The notes under the pieces: model-generated
Database searches by the model: none
What the model was told of the DNA's origin: nothing
The model's input: only the letters and a program-made list of their open reading frames with translations
Program-made: the position numbers and the translations under genes
Shown: piece after piece, positions 51,228-58,868 of the stretch
Layout of the letters: the number at the start of each line of letters is the position of its first letter
Numbering within the stretch: the stretch's first letter is position 1
From: Daejeonella sp. H1SJ63
GTDB lineage: Bacteria; Bacteroidota; Bacteroidia; Sphingobacteriales; Sphingobacteriaceae
Length of the DNA stretch: 64,000 nucleotides
NCBI RefSeq assembly: GCF_029360775.1
Contig: NZ_JARKMZ010000028.1
Span: 620,001-684,000, forward strand
Direction: 5' to 3'

Positions 51228-53126
51228 ATGAAAACAAAAAAAATTTATGTTGGTGTAGGTCTGGGACTTGCACAACTGGTATTGCTGAATAGCGGTATCT
51301 CAGCTCAGGAAAAACCTGGCGGAATGCTTGACGAGGTAGTGGTAACTGCAAGCCGGTCGCCTAAGCGAATTTCTGAGATCGGGAAAGTGGTAAGGGTTAT
51401 CAATGCAGAAACAATTGCAAGAAGTCAGGGCAGAACTTTACCGGAACTATTAAACAACGTTGCAGGATTAACTATCGGAGGTAACGGTGGTAACCCCGCT
51501 GATGTGAAAGCGGTTTACATGCGTGGGGCAAGCGCTGCAAATACACTGATTCTGATTGATGGAATTCCGGCAAATGATGCATCTGGAATCTCAGGTGAGT
51601 ATAATATTTCAGCTATTTCTATTGATCAGATCGAAAAGATCGAGATTCTAAAGGGTGGAAACTCTACCTTATACGGATCTGATGCCGTTGCCGGCGTAAT
51701 CAATATCATTACTAAAAAGGGTAATGGCAACCTGTCTGCTAATCTGTTAGGAACTGCCGGTTCTTATGATAGCTATAAGCAGGCTTTGGGCTTAAACGGT
51801 CAAATTAAAGCTACATCTGTTTCAATTAATGCTACTAATTTTGATTCGAAAAACTTTTCTTCTGCCGCTCCTTCAAATGGGCAAACGGGATTTGACAGAG
51901 ATGGATTTCACCAAAAATCATTCTTAATGAACCTTGGTCAAAAGGTCAGCAATAAACTGTCGCTGAGAGGAAATTTTCAGGCCAGCAATAATACAGCCGA
52001 TTTAGATAACGGAGCATTTGCGGATGCTAAAAACTATACTTACTCAAAATCTGCATTAGTTGCCGGATTAGGCGCAAAGCTTGAACTGAATAAAGGATCT
52101 CTTAATTTTAGCCTGAATCAGAATAGTGTTCAGAATCAGTATAATAATCAGGGATCAAGAACCAATAACGGCGGGGATATCACGCATCTTGAAACCAATT
52201 TCAACTATGCGTTTAATGATTTTATTGATCTTGCAAGCGGTGTTTCATACAGAAATCTGAAAACTGATCAATATAATCCTTATAGTGCACCATTATTTGC
52301 AGGAAATAATATTAAAAGTTTGTTTAGTTCATTCTTTTTAAGATCAGGTAAAGGCTTTCAGGCTGAGATCGGTGGAAGATTCAACAGTCATAGTGAATAT
52401 GGCTCAAACGTAACCTATACAATCAATCCTTCATATTTGATTGCAGACAGATACAAGATTTTTGTTAATGTATCATCGGCTTACCGCGTTCCGTCTCTTT
52501 ATCAGCTGTTTTCAGCTTATGGAAATATGGCTCTTGAACCTGAAACATCAGCAAGTTATGAAGCCGGTTTTGATTTGAATTTTTCGCATAATATTAACTT
52601 TTCCTTAGCCTACTTTAAAAGAGATATTGATAATGTGATCGACTTCGGACAGATTTCAGCAGGCAAGTTTGGTTATATCAATCAGAACTTTCAAAAGGAT
52701 AAAGGCTTTGAGGCAGAATTGGGGTTAAAGCCAATCTCTGCTCTGAATTTGAATGCTTATTATGCTTATGTGGATGGTGAAGTAACTACCCCTGCAAAAA
52801 CATTCAACAACTTATTCAGAAGGCCGAAGCATTCTTACGGACTAAATGCAGGTATTGATATTAGTCCCAAAATCAGCATGAATCTGATCTACAAACATAC
52901 AGGAGAGCGTGTAGACAGATATTTTGATGGTTCCAGCTTTAAGACTGTAGAAGCAAATCTGGATTCATTTAATTTACTGGATGTATACATTCAATATAAA
53001 CCGCTTAACAAATTAACCCTGTTCAGTGATGTGAAAAATGTGCTTGATGAAAACTATATTGAATATTCTGGTTATACAACCAGGGGAATAAACTTCAATG
53101 CCGGATTCAGACTCGACATCAAATAA
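51228..53126 (+). CDS. btuB: TonB-dependent cobalamin receptor (BtuB-like)
   Basis: This 632-residue outer-membrane receptor has a signal peptide (LGLAQLVLLNSGISAQ) and an N-terminal plug starting with the TonB box-like EVVVTASRSPKRIS. The plug continues with GRTLPELLNNVAGLTIGG and IEILKGGNSTLYGSDAVAGV. The 22-stranded barrel ends in YTTRGINFNAGFRLDIK. The cobalamin riboswitch in its leader, not sequence alone, makes vitamin B12 or a corrinoid the likely ligand. It is followed by a DUF71 gene 76 nt later. Confidence 0.9.
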   Translation: MKTKKIYVGVGLGLAQLVLLNSGISAQEKPGGMLDEVVVTASRSPKRISEIGKVVRVINAETIARSQGRTLPELLNNVAGLTIGGNGGNPADVKAVYMRGASAANTLILIDGIPANDASGISGEYNISAISIDQIEKIEILKGGNSTLYGSDAVAGVINIITKKGNGNLSANLLGTAGSYDSYKQALGLNGQIKATSVSINATNFDSKNFSSAAPSNGQTGFDRDGFHQKSFLMNLGQKVSNKLSLRGNFQASNNTADLDNGAFADAKNYTYSKSALVAGLGAKLELNKGSLNFSLNQNSVQNQYNNQGSRTNNGGDITHLETNFNYAFNDFIDLASGVSYRNLKTDQYNPYSAPLFAGNNIKSLFSSFFLRSGKGFQAEIGGRFNSHSEYGSNVTYTINPSYLIADRYKIFVNVSSAYRVPSLYQLFSAYGNMALEPETSASYEAGFDLNFSHNINFSLAYFKRDIDNVIDFGQISAGKFGYINQNFQKDKGFEAELGLKPISALNLNAYYAYVDGEVTTPAKTFNNLFRRPKHSYGLNAGIDISPKISMNLIYKHTGERVDRYFDGSSFKTVEANLDSFNLLDVYIQYKPLNKLTLFSDVKNVLDENYIEYSGYTTRGINFNAGFRLDIK

Positions 53127-53202
53127 TTTATTGAATTATATAAATCAGGAAATAGCGATGGATAAGAATTCATCGCTATTTTTGTTTTAAGCAGATTGAA
53201 CT

Positions 53203-53895
53203 ATGACAAAAGCAGTGCTTTTCTGGAGTGCAGGTAAAGATTCGGCTATGGCTTTAAACAGGTTGCAGCAGGATCCTGAAATGGAAATTATGGCTCTGGT
53301 CACGACGCTTAATGAGCGATACAAACGAATTTCCATGCATGGGATCTCTGAAAGTATGCTGGACAGGCAATCCGGACAATTGGGAATCCCTCTCATTAAA
53401 ATGTGGGTTCCGGATGATCCGGATAATAGCTCTTATGAGAAAGCATTTCTGAAATTATGCCGAGAATTAAAGAATGAAGGAATAGATACACTTGTATTCG
53501 GGGATATTTTCCTGGATGATCTTCGGATGTACCGTGAAAATTTGGCTCATAAGGCAGGTTTGAAGGTGCATTTTCCTTTATGGAAAATTCCTGCCGATCA
53601 GCTTGTGGCAGAGTTTACAAATACCGGATTCCGGGCAATTACTTGTTGTGTTCAATCGAATGGATTAGGGATGGATTGGATCGGAAGACAGTTAGGCCCT
53701 GATTTTTTCAGCAAATTACCTGCAGGAGCTGATCCATGCGGTGAAAATGGGGAATACCATACCTTTTGTTATGATGGTCCGGTATTCAATAGGCAAATAG
53801 CCTTTAAAACAGGAGAGATAGTGTTTAAACCGGTAAACATCAGGCAAAGCGATAAAACCGAAGAAAGCGGTTTTTTATATCTGGATATTCTTTAG
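53203..53895 (+). CDS. DUF71/COG2102 PP-loop ATPase (diphthine-ammonia ligase-like), probable B12 salvage
   Basis: This 230-residue protein has the N-type ATP pyrophosphatase loop FWSAGKDSAMAL at about residues 7-18 and the family motif PCGENGEYHTFCYDGP near 180-195. Eukaryotic and archaeal members are diphthine-ammonia ligases, but bacteria lack diphthamide. Bacterial members near btuB have been proposed by comparative genomics to act in corrinoid salvage, probably on an amide group. Its place directly behind a riboswitch-controlled receptor supports this. The sirtuin begins 7 nt downstream. Confidence 0.88.
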   Translation: MTKAVLFWSAGKDSAMALNRLQQDPEMEIMALVTTLNERYKRISMHGISESMLDRQSGQLGIPLIKMWVPDDPDNSSYEKAFLKLCRELKNEGIDTLVFGDIFLDDLRMYRENLAHKAGLKVHFPLWKIPADQLVAEFTNTGFRAITCCVQSNGLGMDWIGRQLGPDFFSKLPAGADPCGENGEYHTFCYDGPVFNRQIAFKTGEIVFKPVNIRQSDKTEESGFLYLDIL

Positions 53896-53902
53896 AAAAT
53901 AC

Positions 53903-54589
53903 ATGAAAAAGCTTGTTGTATTAACAGGAGCAGGGATTTCTGCAGATAGCGGATTAAAAACATTCCGGGATTCGGATGGTTTATGGGAGGGTTATAATGT
54001 ATATGATGTGGCTACTCCGGAAGCCTGGCGAAGAAACCCTGTTTTGGTACAGGATTTTTATAACGAACGCAGAAAGTCTGTGCTTGAAGCTAAGCCCAAT
54101 GCAGCTCATTATGCTCTTGTAAAACTTGAGGAAATGTATGATGTTACAATCATTACGCAGAATATAGATGATCTTCATGAAAGAGCAGGTTCTTCCGGAA
54201 TTATACATCTCCATGGTTTAATAACTAAATCTCAATCAGATTTGAATCCGGATCTGACTTATGACATTAATGGTTCAGAAATAAAAATGGGGGATCATTG
54301 TGAATTGGGTTCACAACTCAGGCCACATGTGGTATGGTTTGGTGAAGCTGTACCAATGATTGAACCTGCTGTCCGACTATGTCAGGATGCTGATATATTT
54401 ATAGTTATTGGAACCTCGCTGCAGGTTTATCCGGCCGCCGGTCTTTTGGATTTAATACCTTCGAAGGCCGAAAAATACCTCGTTGACCCAAATGTGTCTG
54501 TGAATTCAGTCAGAAATTTTGATGTGATCAGAGCAAGGGCAAATTCAGGTGTACCCGAACTGGTGGATCGTCTGCTAAAAGTAGAGTAA
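53903..54589 (+). CDS. Sirtuin (class III, SIRT5/CobB-like) lacking zinc cysteines
   Basis: This 228-residue NAD-dependent protein deacylase has GAGISADSGLKTFRDSDGLW, the class III Tyr-x-x-Arg pair in FYNERRKSV, TQNIDDLHERAG and the catalytic His in LHGLI. The zinc-ribbon module that normally has four Cys between LHG and RPHVVWFGE has only one (DHCELG), so structural zinc is probably absent. Class III members remove succinyl or malonyl as well as acetyl groups. It starts 7 nt after the DUF71 gene and ends at a strong terminator, so it belongs to the B12 transcript. Confidence 0.93.
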   Translation: MKKLVVLTGAGISADSGLKTFRDSDGLWEGYNVYDVATPEAWRRNPVLVQDFYNERRKSVLEAKPNAAHYALVKLEEMYDVTIITQNIDDLHERAGSSGIIHLHGLITKSQSDLNPDLTYDINGSEIKMGDHCELGSQLRPHVVWFGEAVPMIEPAVRLCQDADIFIVIGTSLQVYPAAGLLDLIPSKAEKYLVDPNVSVNSVRNFDVIRARANSGVPELVDRLLKVE

Positions 54590-54594
54590 TAAAA

Positions 54595-54623
54595 AAGCCC
54601 GGTCGGTATTTCCGATCGGGCTT
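54595..54623. terminator. Terminator of the btuB-DUF71-sirtuin unit
   Basis: AAGCCCGGTCGG (54595-54606) pairs with CCGATCGGGCTT (54612-54623) with one G-T pair and a 5-nt loop. It is preceded by an A-run, so it may also serve the convergent DUF6580-like gene. Confidence 0.8.
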
Positions 54624-54644
54624 ACTGTTAAAGTCTTAAATGTC

Positions 54645-55175
54645 TTATGCTTTTACCAAAGCAGGAAAACGCTTCGAAAGAAGATAAAAACTTCCGAAAA
54701 GAACAGCTGAAAATAAAATATTACTTACCAGCATATTTCTGAAAAAAGGAAGTCCCGCAGCATACGAAGTTAATATTCCGGAAATATTTCTTGGGTATAA
54801 GGTGCTTGGATAAAAGAATGCGAAATTGGTAATCAGAAAGAAAACCCCTGCACTTACAAATGAAGCAAGCAGGATATTCACTGAACTGACCTTGTTTCTG
54901 ATCAGAAATCCGCAGGCTACCATTGCAGCAAATCCGCTATATACCAGAATGCTGAATCCATTTCCGATGAATACGTCTGAGATTGCCATTGCCGCGATTG
55001 GCATAATGAAAGCAAAACGCTTATCACTGAATTGAGCTCCGGCAAAAATTGCTAAAGCGCCAACTGCCGAAAAGTTCCACATATGAGGAAGCAGGTAAGG
55101 TAGAGCCCGTGTTGATGCTGCAGCAATTACTAATAGACTCAATACAATAAAACGAGGTGATCTGATGTGTTCCAT
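54645..55175 (-). CDS. DUF6580-like small membrane protein (possible ECF-type substrate-binding subunit)
   Basis: This 176-residue integral membrane protein has about five to six helices and the segments TRALPYLLPHMWNFSAVGAL and FAFIMPIAAMAISDVFIG. The layout resembles S-components of energy-coupling-factor vitamin transporters; the DUF6580 name is from pattern memory. It is convergent with the btuB-DUF71-sirtuin unit, so a role in corrinoid or cobalt transport is possible but rests only on proximity. A TATTTTTG element sits 4 nt before its ATG. Confidence 0.8.
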   Translation of the reverse strand: MEHIRSPRFIVLSLLVIAAASTRALPYLLPHMWNFSAVGALAIFAGAQFSDKRFAFIMPIAAMAISDVFIGNGFSILVYSGFAAMVACGFLIRNKVSSVNILLASFVSAGVFFLITNFAFFYPSTLYPRNISGILTSYAAGLPFFRNMLVSNILFSAVLFGSFYLLSKRFPALVKA

Positions 55176-55179
55176 ATGT

Positions 55180-55187
55180 CAAAAATA
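55180..55187 (-). promoter_or_regulatory. -7 promoter element abutting the DUF6580-like gene
   Basis: The minus strand reads TATTTTTGACATATG: a perfect TAnnTTTG, 4 nt, then the start codon. This is the same spacing as at purK and nuoA and suggests a leaderless transcript. The rest of the gap to 55441 is AT-rich; it holds one weak inverted repeat (AAAATGCC/GGCATTTT, 55230-55262) and no riboswitch. Confidence 0.5.
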
Positions 55188-55441
55188 GGAAAAATTATTT
55201 TGCTTTTAAACAGATTTAAATTATTGAGTAAAATGCCTTACTTAGCATAAATTTGGCATTTTTAATGAAAAAATATTATTTTGTTTGAGTATATAAATAA
55301 TTAAATATCAATATTTTATGTAGTTTATATAAATGTATTTATTTATATAGCTTAATAAACAAGGTCCGAAAATGGTTCATTTTGCCAAATTAAATTTTGT
55401 TCGAAATGTATTATAATTGACAATCAGATAGTTATGTATTT

Positions 55442-55690
55442 TCAGATCTCATATCTTTTATAAGCTTCATTAAAATCGCTTCTCATTTGGCTAAAGCGTT
55501 CAGATGCATTTTTCAGGAATTGATCATCCAGAATCCTGAATACTCCATTCACTCCATCGGGAATATCCAGCTCTGATATTTTATAGACTTGTTCAAATAC
55601 CCCCTTCTCAAGTTTGATAATATACTTCTGATTCATTGAAAAGATGGTGATCTTACATTCGGGGTGCGGCAGTTCTGCAATTATTCTCAT
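55442..55690 (-). CDS. Small conserved protein of unknown function (82 aa)
   Basis: This 82-residue protein begins MRIIAELPHPECKITIFSMN and ends with a charged helix (FSQMRSDFNEAYKRYEI). It is mainly beta in the first half, without signal or membrane segment. It starts 23 nt after the CrtA-like gene on the same strand. I do not recognise a named family. Coding bias looks genuine and it is the only frame open there. Confidence 0.75.
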   Translation of the reverse strand: MRIIAELPHPECKITIFSMNQKYIIKLEKGVFEQVYKISELDIPDGVNGVFRILDDQFLKNASERFSQMRSDFNEAYKRYEI

Positions 55691-55713
55691 TCTATAGCTT
55701 TAGTTTATTTTAC

Positions 55714-56424
55714 TCATTCTGCTGTTATGTCAATTGAATACAGAGGATTATTCCCATGGAGACTTCCTGAAGTGGATATGATCTTAAACCGGGCAAACAA
55801 CTCTTCACTATACCAGTCTTCAAGCCTTGTTTTTTTGATCACTTCTGCATGTTCTTTTGATTGGTAGGCAAATGATTTCATGTTTTCCATGCTATCCCAT
55901 ACAGAAAGTGTTGCTTGTCTGAAGAAGGGTGCTTCTCCAATTCCAACTGAAGTAATGTAGCCCTTTGCCTGTCCCATGATTTTAGCAACAGGATCAACGT
56001 GCGACCAAAAGCGCTTCAATTTACTGAAGCGGATACTGGCTCTGGTTAAAACGGCAACAGGGCCAGAGTAGTTTTTATCGTATGTATTTATTTTAAACGG
56101 ATCATTACCATCCCATTGACCATGACTGGCTAAAGGAACACATAATATAGTCAGTTTTTCAGAACAGAACAGTTTCCACCATGCAGAGATGAAAGATCTT
56201 TCATTGAAACGGTCTGATTCCTCAATGGAGTTCCAAACGGTAAGACTTGCCCATTGCTGCCAGTCGGGCTGCAGATCAAAGGTGCCATTCTTGCCACTTC
56301 CCATTAGTTTCCAGAATTTACACTTATGGTTTAATAACAGAGGGATCCGATGTATTGCCATTGCTAATAAAGCAAATGGAACCATTAGCGGCTTATATCT
56401 GACGATGCTTATTGAAACGATCAT
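55714..56424 (-). CDS. Spheroidene monooxygenase (CrtA)-like protein
   Basis: This 236-residue protein matches the CrtA-like family: an RYKPLMVPFALLAMAIHRIP start, CKFWKLMGSGKNGTFDLQPD and WASLTVWNSIEESDRFNERS, then a second half with PVAVLTRASIRFSKLKRFWS and ATLSVWDSMENMKSFAYQSK. CrtA introduces keto groups into carotenoids in purple bacteria and is heme-dependent. No carotenoid gene cluster is near. The protein may act on a different lipid or carotenoid, or the fold may have another role. It is followed by a small gene of unknown function. Confidence 0.82.
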   Translation of the reverse strand: MIVSISIVRYKPLMVPFALLAMAIHRIPLLLNHKCKFWKLMGSGKNGTFDLQPDWQQWASLTVWNSIEESDRFNERSFISAWWKLFCSEKLTILCVPLASHGQWDGNDPFKINTYDKNYSGPVAVLTRASIRFSKLKRFWSHVDPVAKIMGQAKGYITSVGIGEAPFFRQATLSVWDSMENMKSFAYQSKEHAEVIKKTRLEDWYSEELFARFKIISTSGSLHGNNPLYSIDITAE

Positions 56425-56563
56425 ATTTGATCTTAAGGGTATTGTTTTACAGCATCCAAAGGTAATTTATCAAAATCTATTCTTCAGGTCATTTTTTAAA
56501 CATTGAATATGACATTGATCAGGAATATTTTAATTAAATGACAATGAATACTAATATCAATGA

Positions 56564-56571
56564 TAATTTTG
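56564..56571 (+). promoter_or_regulatory. -7 promoter element abutting the fRMsr gene
   Basis: TAATTTTG, then CGGT, then the ATG at 56576: a perfect TAnnTTTG with the 4-nt spacing seen elsewhere in the window. A leaderless transcript is likely. Confidence 0.5.
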
Positions 56572-56575
56572 CGGT

Positions 56576-57049
56576 ATGGCTGAAGATCTTAAAATATCAA
56601 AAGGGGATAAATCTGATAAATACCGGTCCCTGATCCCGCAAATGTCTGCTTTACTTGATGGTGAGAACGATTTGATTGCCAATCTGGCAAATGTTTGCGC
56701 TGCCCTGAAAGAGCAGTTCGGATTTTTTTGGGTGGGTTTTTATATGGTCAAAGACAATGAGCTTGTACTCGGCCCATTTCAGGGACCGGTAGCATGTACC
56801 CGGATTCAAAAGGGAAAAGGAGTATGTGGCGCTTCCTGGAATGAATCAAAAATATTTATAGTTCCCGATGTGGAAGCTTTTCCGGGGCATATCGCCTGTA
56901 GTTCAGCCTCAAAATCAGAAATTGTAATTCCCATTATCCGAAATGGAACAGTAATCGGAGTGATGGATGTGGATAGCGATGAGCTTAACAGCTTTGATGA
57001 AACTGATGCAACTTACCTTTCTGAAATACTGCAACTTATTTCATTCTGA
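56576..57049 (+). CDS. Free methionine-(R)-sulfoxide reductase (GAF domain)
   Basis: This 157-residue single-GAF-domain enzyme reduces free methionine R-sulfoxide. The three conserved cysteines are C74 (GPVACTRI), C84 (GVCGASW) and C108 (GHIACSS). Length and layout match YebR/fRMsr of E. coli. It starts at ATG 56576 and is followed 2 nt later by the alkyladenine glycosylase gene. Together with that gene it suggests a small damage-repair operon. Confidence 0.95.
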   Translation: MAEDLKISKGDKSDKYRSLIPQMSALLDGENDLIANLANVCAALKEQFGFFWVGFYMVKDNELVLGPFQGPVACTRIQKGKGVCGASWNESKIFIVPDVEAFPGHIACSSASKSEIVIPIIRNGTVIGVMDVDSDELNSFDETDATYLSEILQLISF

Positions 57050-57051
57050 GC

Positions 57052-57660
57052 TTGGCAAAAAAAATACCAATAGATTTCTATCGCTGTGACGATGTGGTGC
57101 AGATTGCCTCCGATCTGATTGGGAAGGATCTGTATACCTGTATTGGTGGAAAAATATGCGCCGGAACAATTGTTGAAACTGAAGCTTATCGCGGACCGGA
57201 AGACAGAGCTTCACATGCATTCAATAATCGCAGAACCCCTTTAAATGAAATGATGTACAGTGCAGGAGGTAAAGTTTATATGTACATCTGCTATGGTATT
57301 CATGATATGCTTAATATCGTTACAGGTACAGAAGGAAGTTCACATGCAATTCTGATCAGAGCTATTGAACCTCATACCGGAATTGAATATATGCGCGAAA
57401 GGAGAAATCTTTTTAACAATGACAGGCGTTTATGCCAGGGACCGGGTTCACTTGCAAAGGCTATGGGTTTAAATAAATCGCATAATGGCGCAGATATCCT
57501 GTCGGATATGATATGGATAGAGGATTCGGGCAAGAGCTATTCTGCAGATGAAATAAATTCATCTGCCAGAATAGGATTAAACTTTGAAGGGCCTTATAAA
57601 TTAATACCCTGGCGTTTTTATCTGAAGGGAAATATTTATGTGAGCCGTTCGTATCTTTAA
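57052..57660 (+). CDS. DNA-3-methyladenine glycosylase (AAG/MPG type)
   Basis: This 202-residue enzyme excises alkylated purines from DNA. Conserved features are GTIVETEAYRGPEDRASHA (with catalytic Glu), NRRTPLNEMMYSAGGKVYMY, YGIHDMLNIVTG and LCQGPGSLAKAMGL. The start is a TTG at 57052, 2 nt after the fRMsr stop; no ATG precedes the conserved block. It belongs to the same operon as the fRMsr gene. Confidence 0.93.
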   Translation: MAKKIPIDFYRCDDVVQIASDLIGKDLYTCIGGKICAGTIVETEAYRGPEDRASHAFNNRRTPLNEMMYSAGGKVYMYICYGIHDMLNIVTGTEGSSHAILIRAIEPHTGIEYMRERRNLFNNDRRLCQGPGSLAKAMGLNKSHNGADILSDMIWIEDSGKSYSADEINSSARIGLNFEGPYKLIPWRFYLKGNIYVSRSYL

Positions 57661-57714
57661 TCAAAAACCTGTCATAAAAATTCAAACTGATTTAAACCTG
57701 TAAACACCTGATTT

Positions 57715-58617
57715 TTGCTTTATATCGCTTACGACCCGATTTATATTCATCCGCTTCCTGAAGGGCACAGATTCCCGATGCTTAAATATGAACTTATTCC
57801 GGAGCAGCTGCTTTATGAAGGTTTGATCAGTCAGGATAATTTACATTCTCCCGGCATCCCTGATGAATCTGTCATCTTATTAAGCCACAGGAAGGAATAC
57901 TGGGAACGTTTACGGGATCAAAAACTATCAGCTGCAGAAATCAGACGCTCAGGGTTTCCAATGTCAGAAACATTGGTTGAACGCGAATTGAGAATTGCTC
58001 AGGGTACAATTAATGGCAGTAAACATGCATTAAAGTATGGAGTTGCTTTTAATATTGCAGGCGGAACACATCATGCCGGTTCAGATTGGGCAGAGGGATT
58101 TTGTCTCTTAAATGATCAGGCTATTGCTGCAAACTATTTATTGTCCGAAACCCTTGTCCGCAGGATTTTGATCGTTGACCTTGATGTTCATCAGGGTAAC
58201 GGTACTGCTGAAATATTCAGGAATGAAGACCGGGTATATACTTTTTCCATGCATGCAGAAAAGAATTTCCCATTCAGAAAGGAAATATCTGACCTTGATA
58301 TAGGCCTTGAAGATGGAACCGGCGATGATGAATATCTCGATTTGCTGAATTCAAATCTCGGAAGCATCATTTCACAGCATCAGCCTGATTTTATTTTTTA
58401 CCTCGCAGGTGTTGATATTTTATCTACTGACAGGCTTGGTAAATTAAATATTTCAAGTGCCGGCTGCAAAAGGCGGGATGAAATTGTACTCAGAACCTGT
58501 AAAAACCTTAACATTCCTGTTCAGATAAGTATGGGTGGGGGCTATTCGCCCAAATTATCAGATATCGTTGATGCTCACTGCAATACCTATCGCATTGCAC
58601 ACGATTTGTATTGTTAA
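57715..58617 (+). CDS. Histone deacetylase/AcuC-family hydrolase
   Basis: This 300-residue protein has the zinc-dependent deacetylase fold: the His pair in GGTHHAGSDWAEGFC near residue 118, DLDVHQGNGTAEIF with the metal Asp and His, and the later metal Asp in LAGVDILSTDRLG. Such bacterial proteins remove acyl groups from acetylated small molecules or proteins such as acetyl-CoA synthetase. The start is a TTG at 57715, 54 nt after the glycosylase; an ATG further in would remove the conserved N-terminus. Confidence 0.9.
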   Translation: MLYIAYDPIYIHPLPEGHRFPMLKYELIPEQLLYEGLISQDNLHSPGIPDESVILLSHRKEYWERLRDQKLSAAEIRRSGFPMSETLVERELRIAQGTINGSKHALKYGVAFNIAGGTHHAGSDWAEGFCLLNDQAIAANYLLSETLVRRILIVDLDVHQGNGTAEIFRNEDRVYTFSMHAEKNFPFRKEISDLDIGLEDGTGDDEYLDLLNSNLGSIISQHQPDFIFYLAGVDILSTDRLGKLNISSAGCKRRDEIVLRTCKNLNIPVQISMGGGYSPKLSDIVDAHCNTYRIAHDLYC

Positions 58618-58664
58618 TCATCATGATTTGAGATCTAAAATGCTGATTTTCAATAAATTTAGAC

Positions 58665-58672
58665 TATCTTTG
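58665..58672 (+). promoter_or_regulatory. -7 promoter element abutting a small gene
   Basis: TATCTTTG, then CTAA, then the ATG at 58677: the perfect TAnnTTTG-N4-ATG arrangement again. It is the main support for the small gene that follows. Confidence 0.45.
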
Positions 58673-58676
58673 CTAA

Positions 58677-58868
58677 ATGGAAAAACAACACTTTACCCGG
58701 TACAGGTTTATTGATACACGTACCGGAGATCTGATCAGGTATATGAGTATTAATGATCGTCTGGATGATCATACAGACAGATTGAAAAAAATGCAGTCTC
58801 AAATCTTTAATGAGATTAAAATACCGGTTGCAGCTATAGTTTATGAACTTGCCGAACCAGCTTCTTAG
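58677..58868 (+). CDS. Small protein of unknown function (63 aa)
   Basis: This 63-residue soluble protein is rich in charged residues (FTRYRFIDTRTGDLIRYMSI, then LDDHTDRLKKMQSQIF). It is supported by a perfect -7 element 4 nt before its ATG and by normal codon use. Its last 35 nt overlap the 3' end of the convergent MATE gene. I do not recognise the family. A chance reading frame cannot be excluded. Confidence 0.5.
   Translation: MEKQHFTRYRFIDTRTGDLIRYMSINDRLDDHTDRLKKMQSQIFNEIKIPVAAIVYELAEPAS

Noticed and set aside
55176-55441. Possible second cobalamin riboswitch upstream of the DUF6580-like gene
   Set aside because: The gap lacks the B12 box and the conserved aptamer segments, and a promoter element abuts the start codon, leaving no leader.
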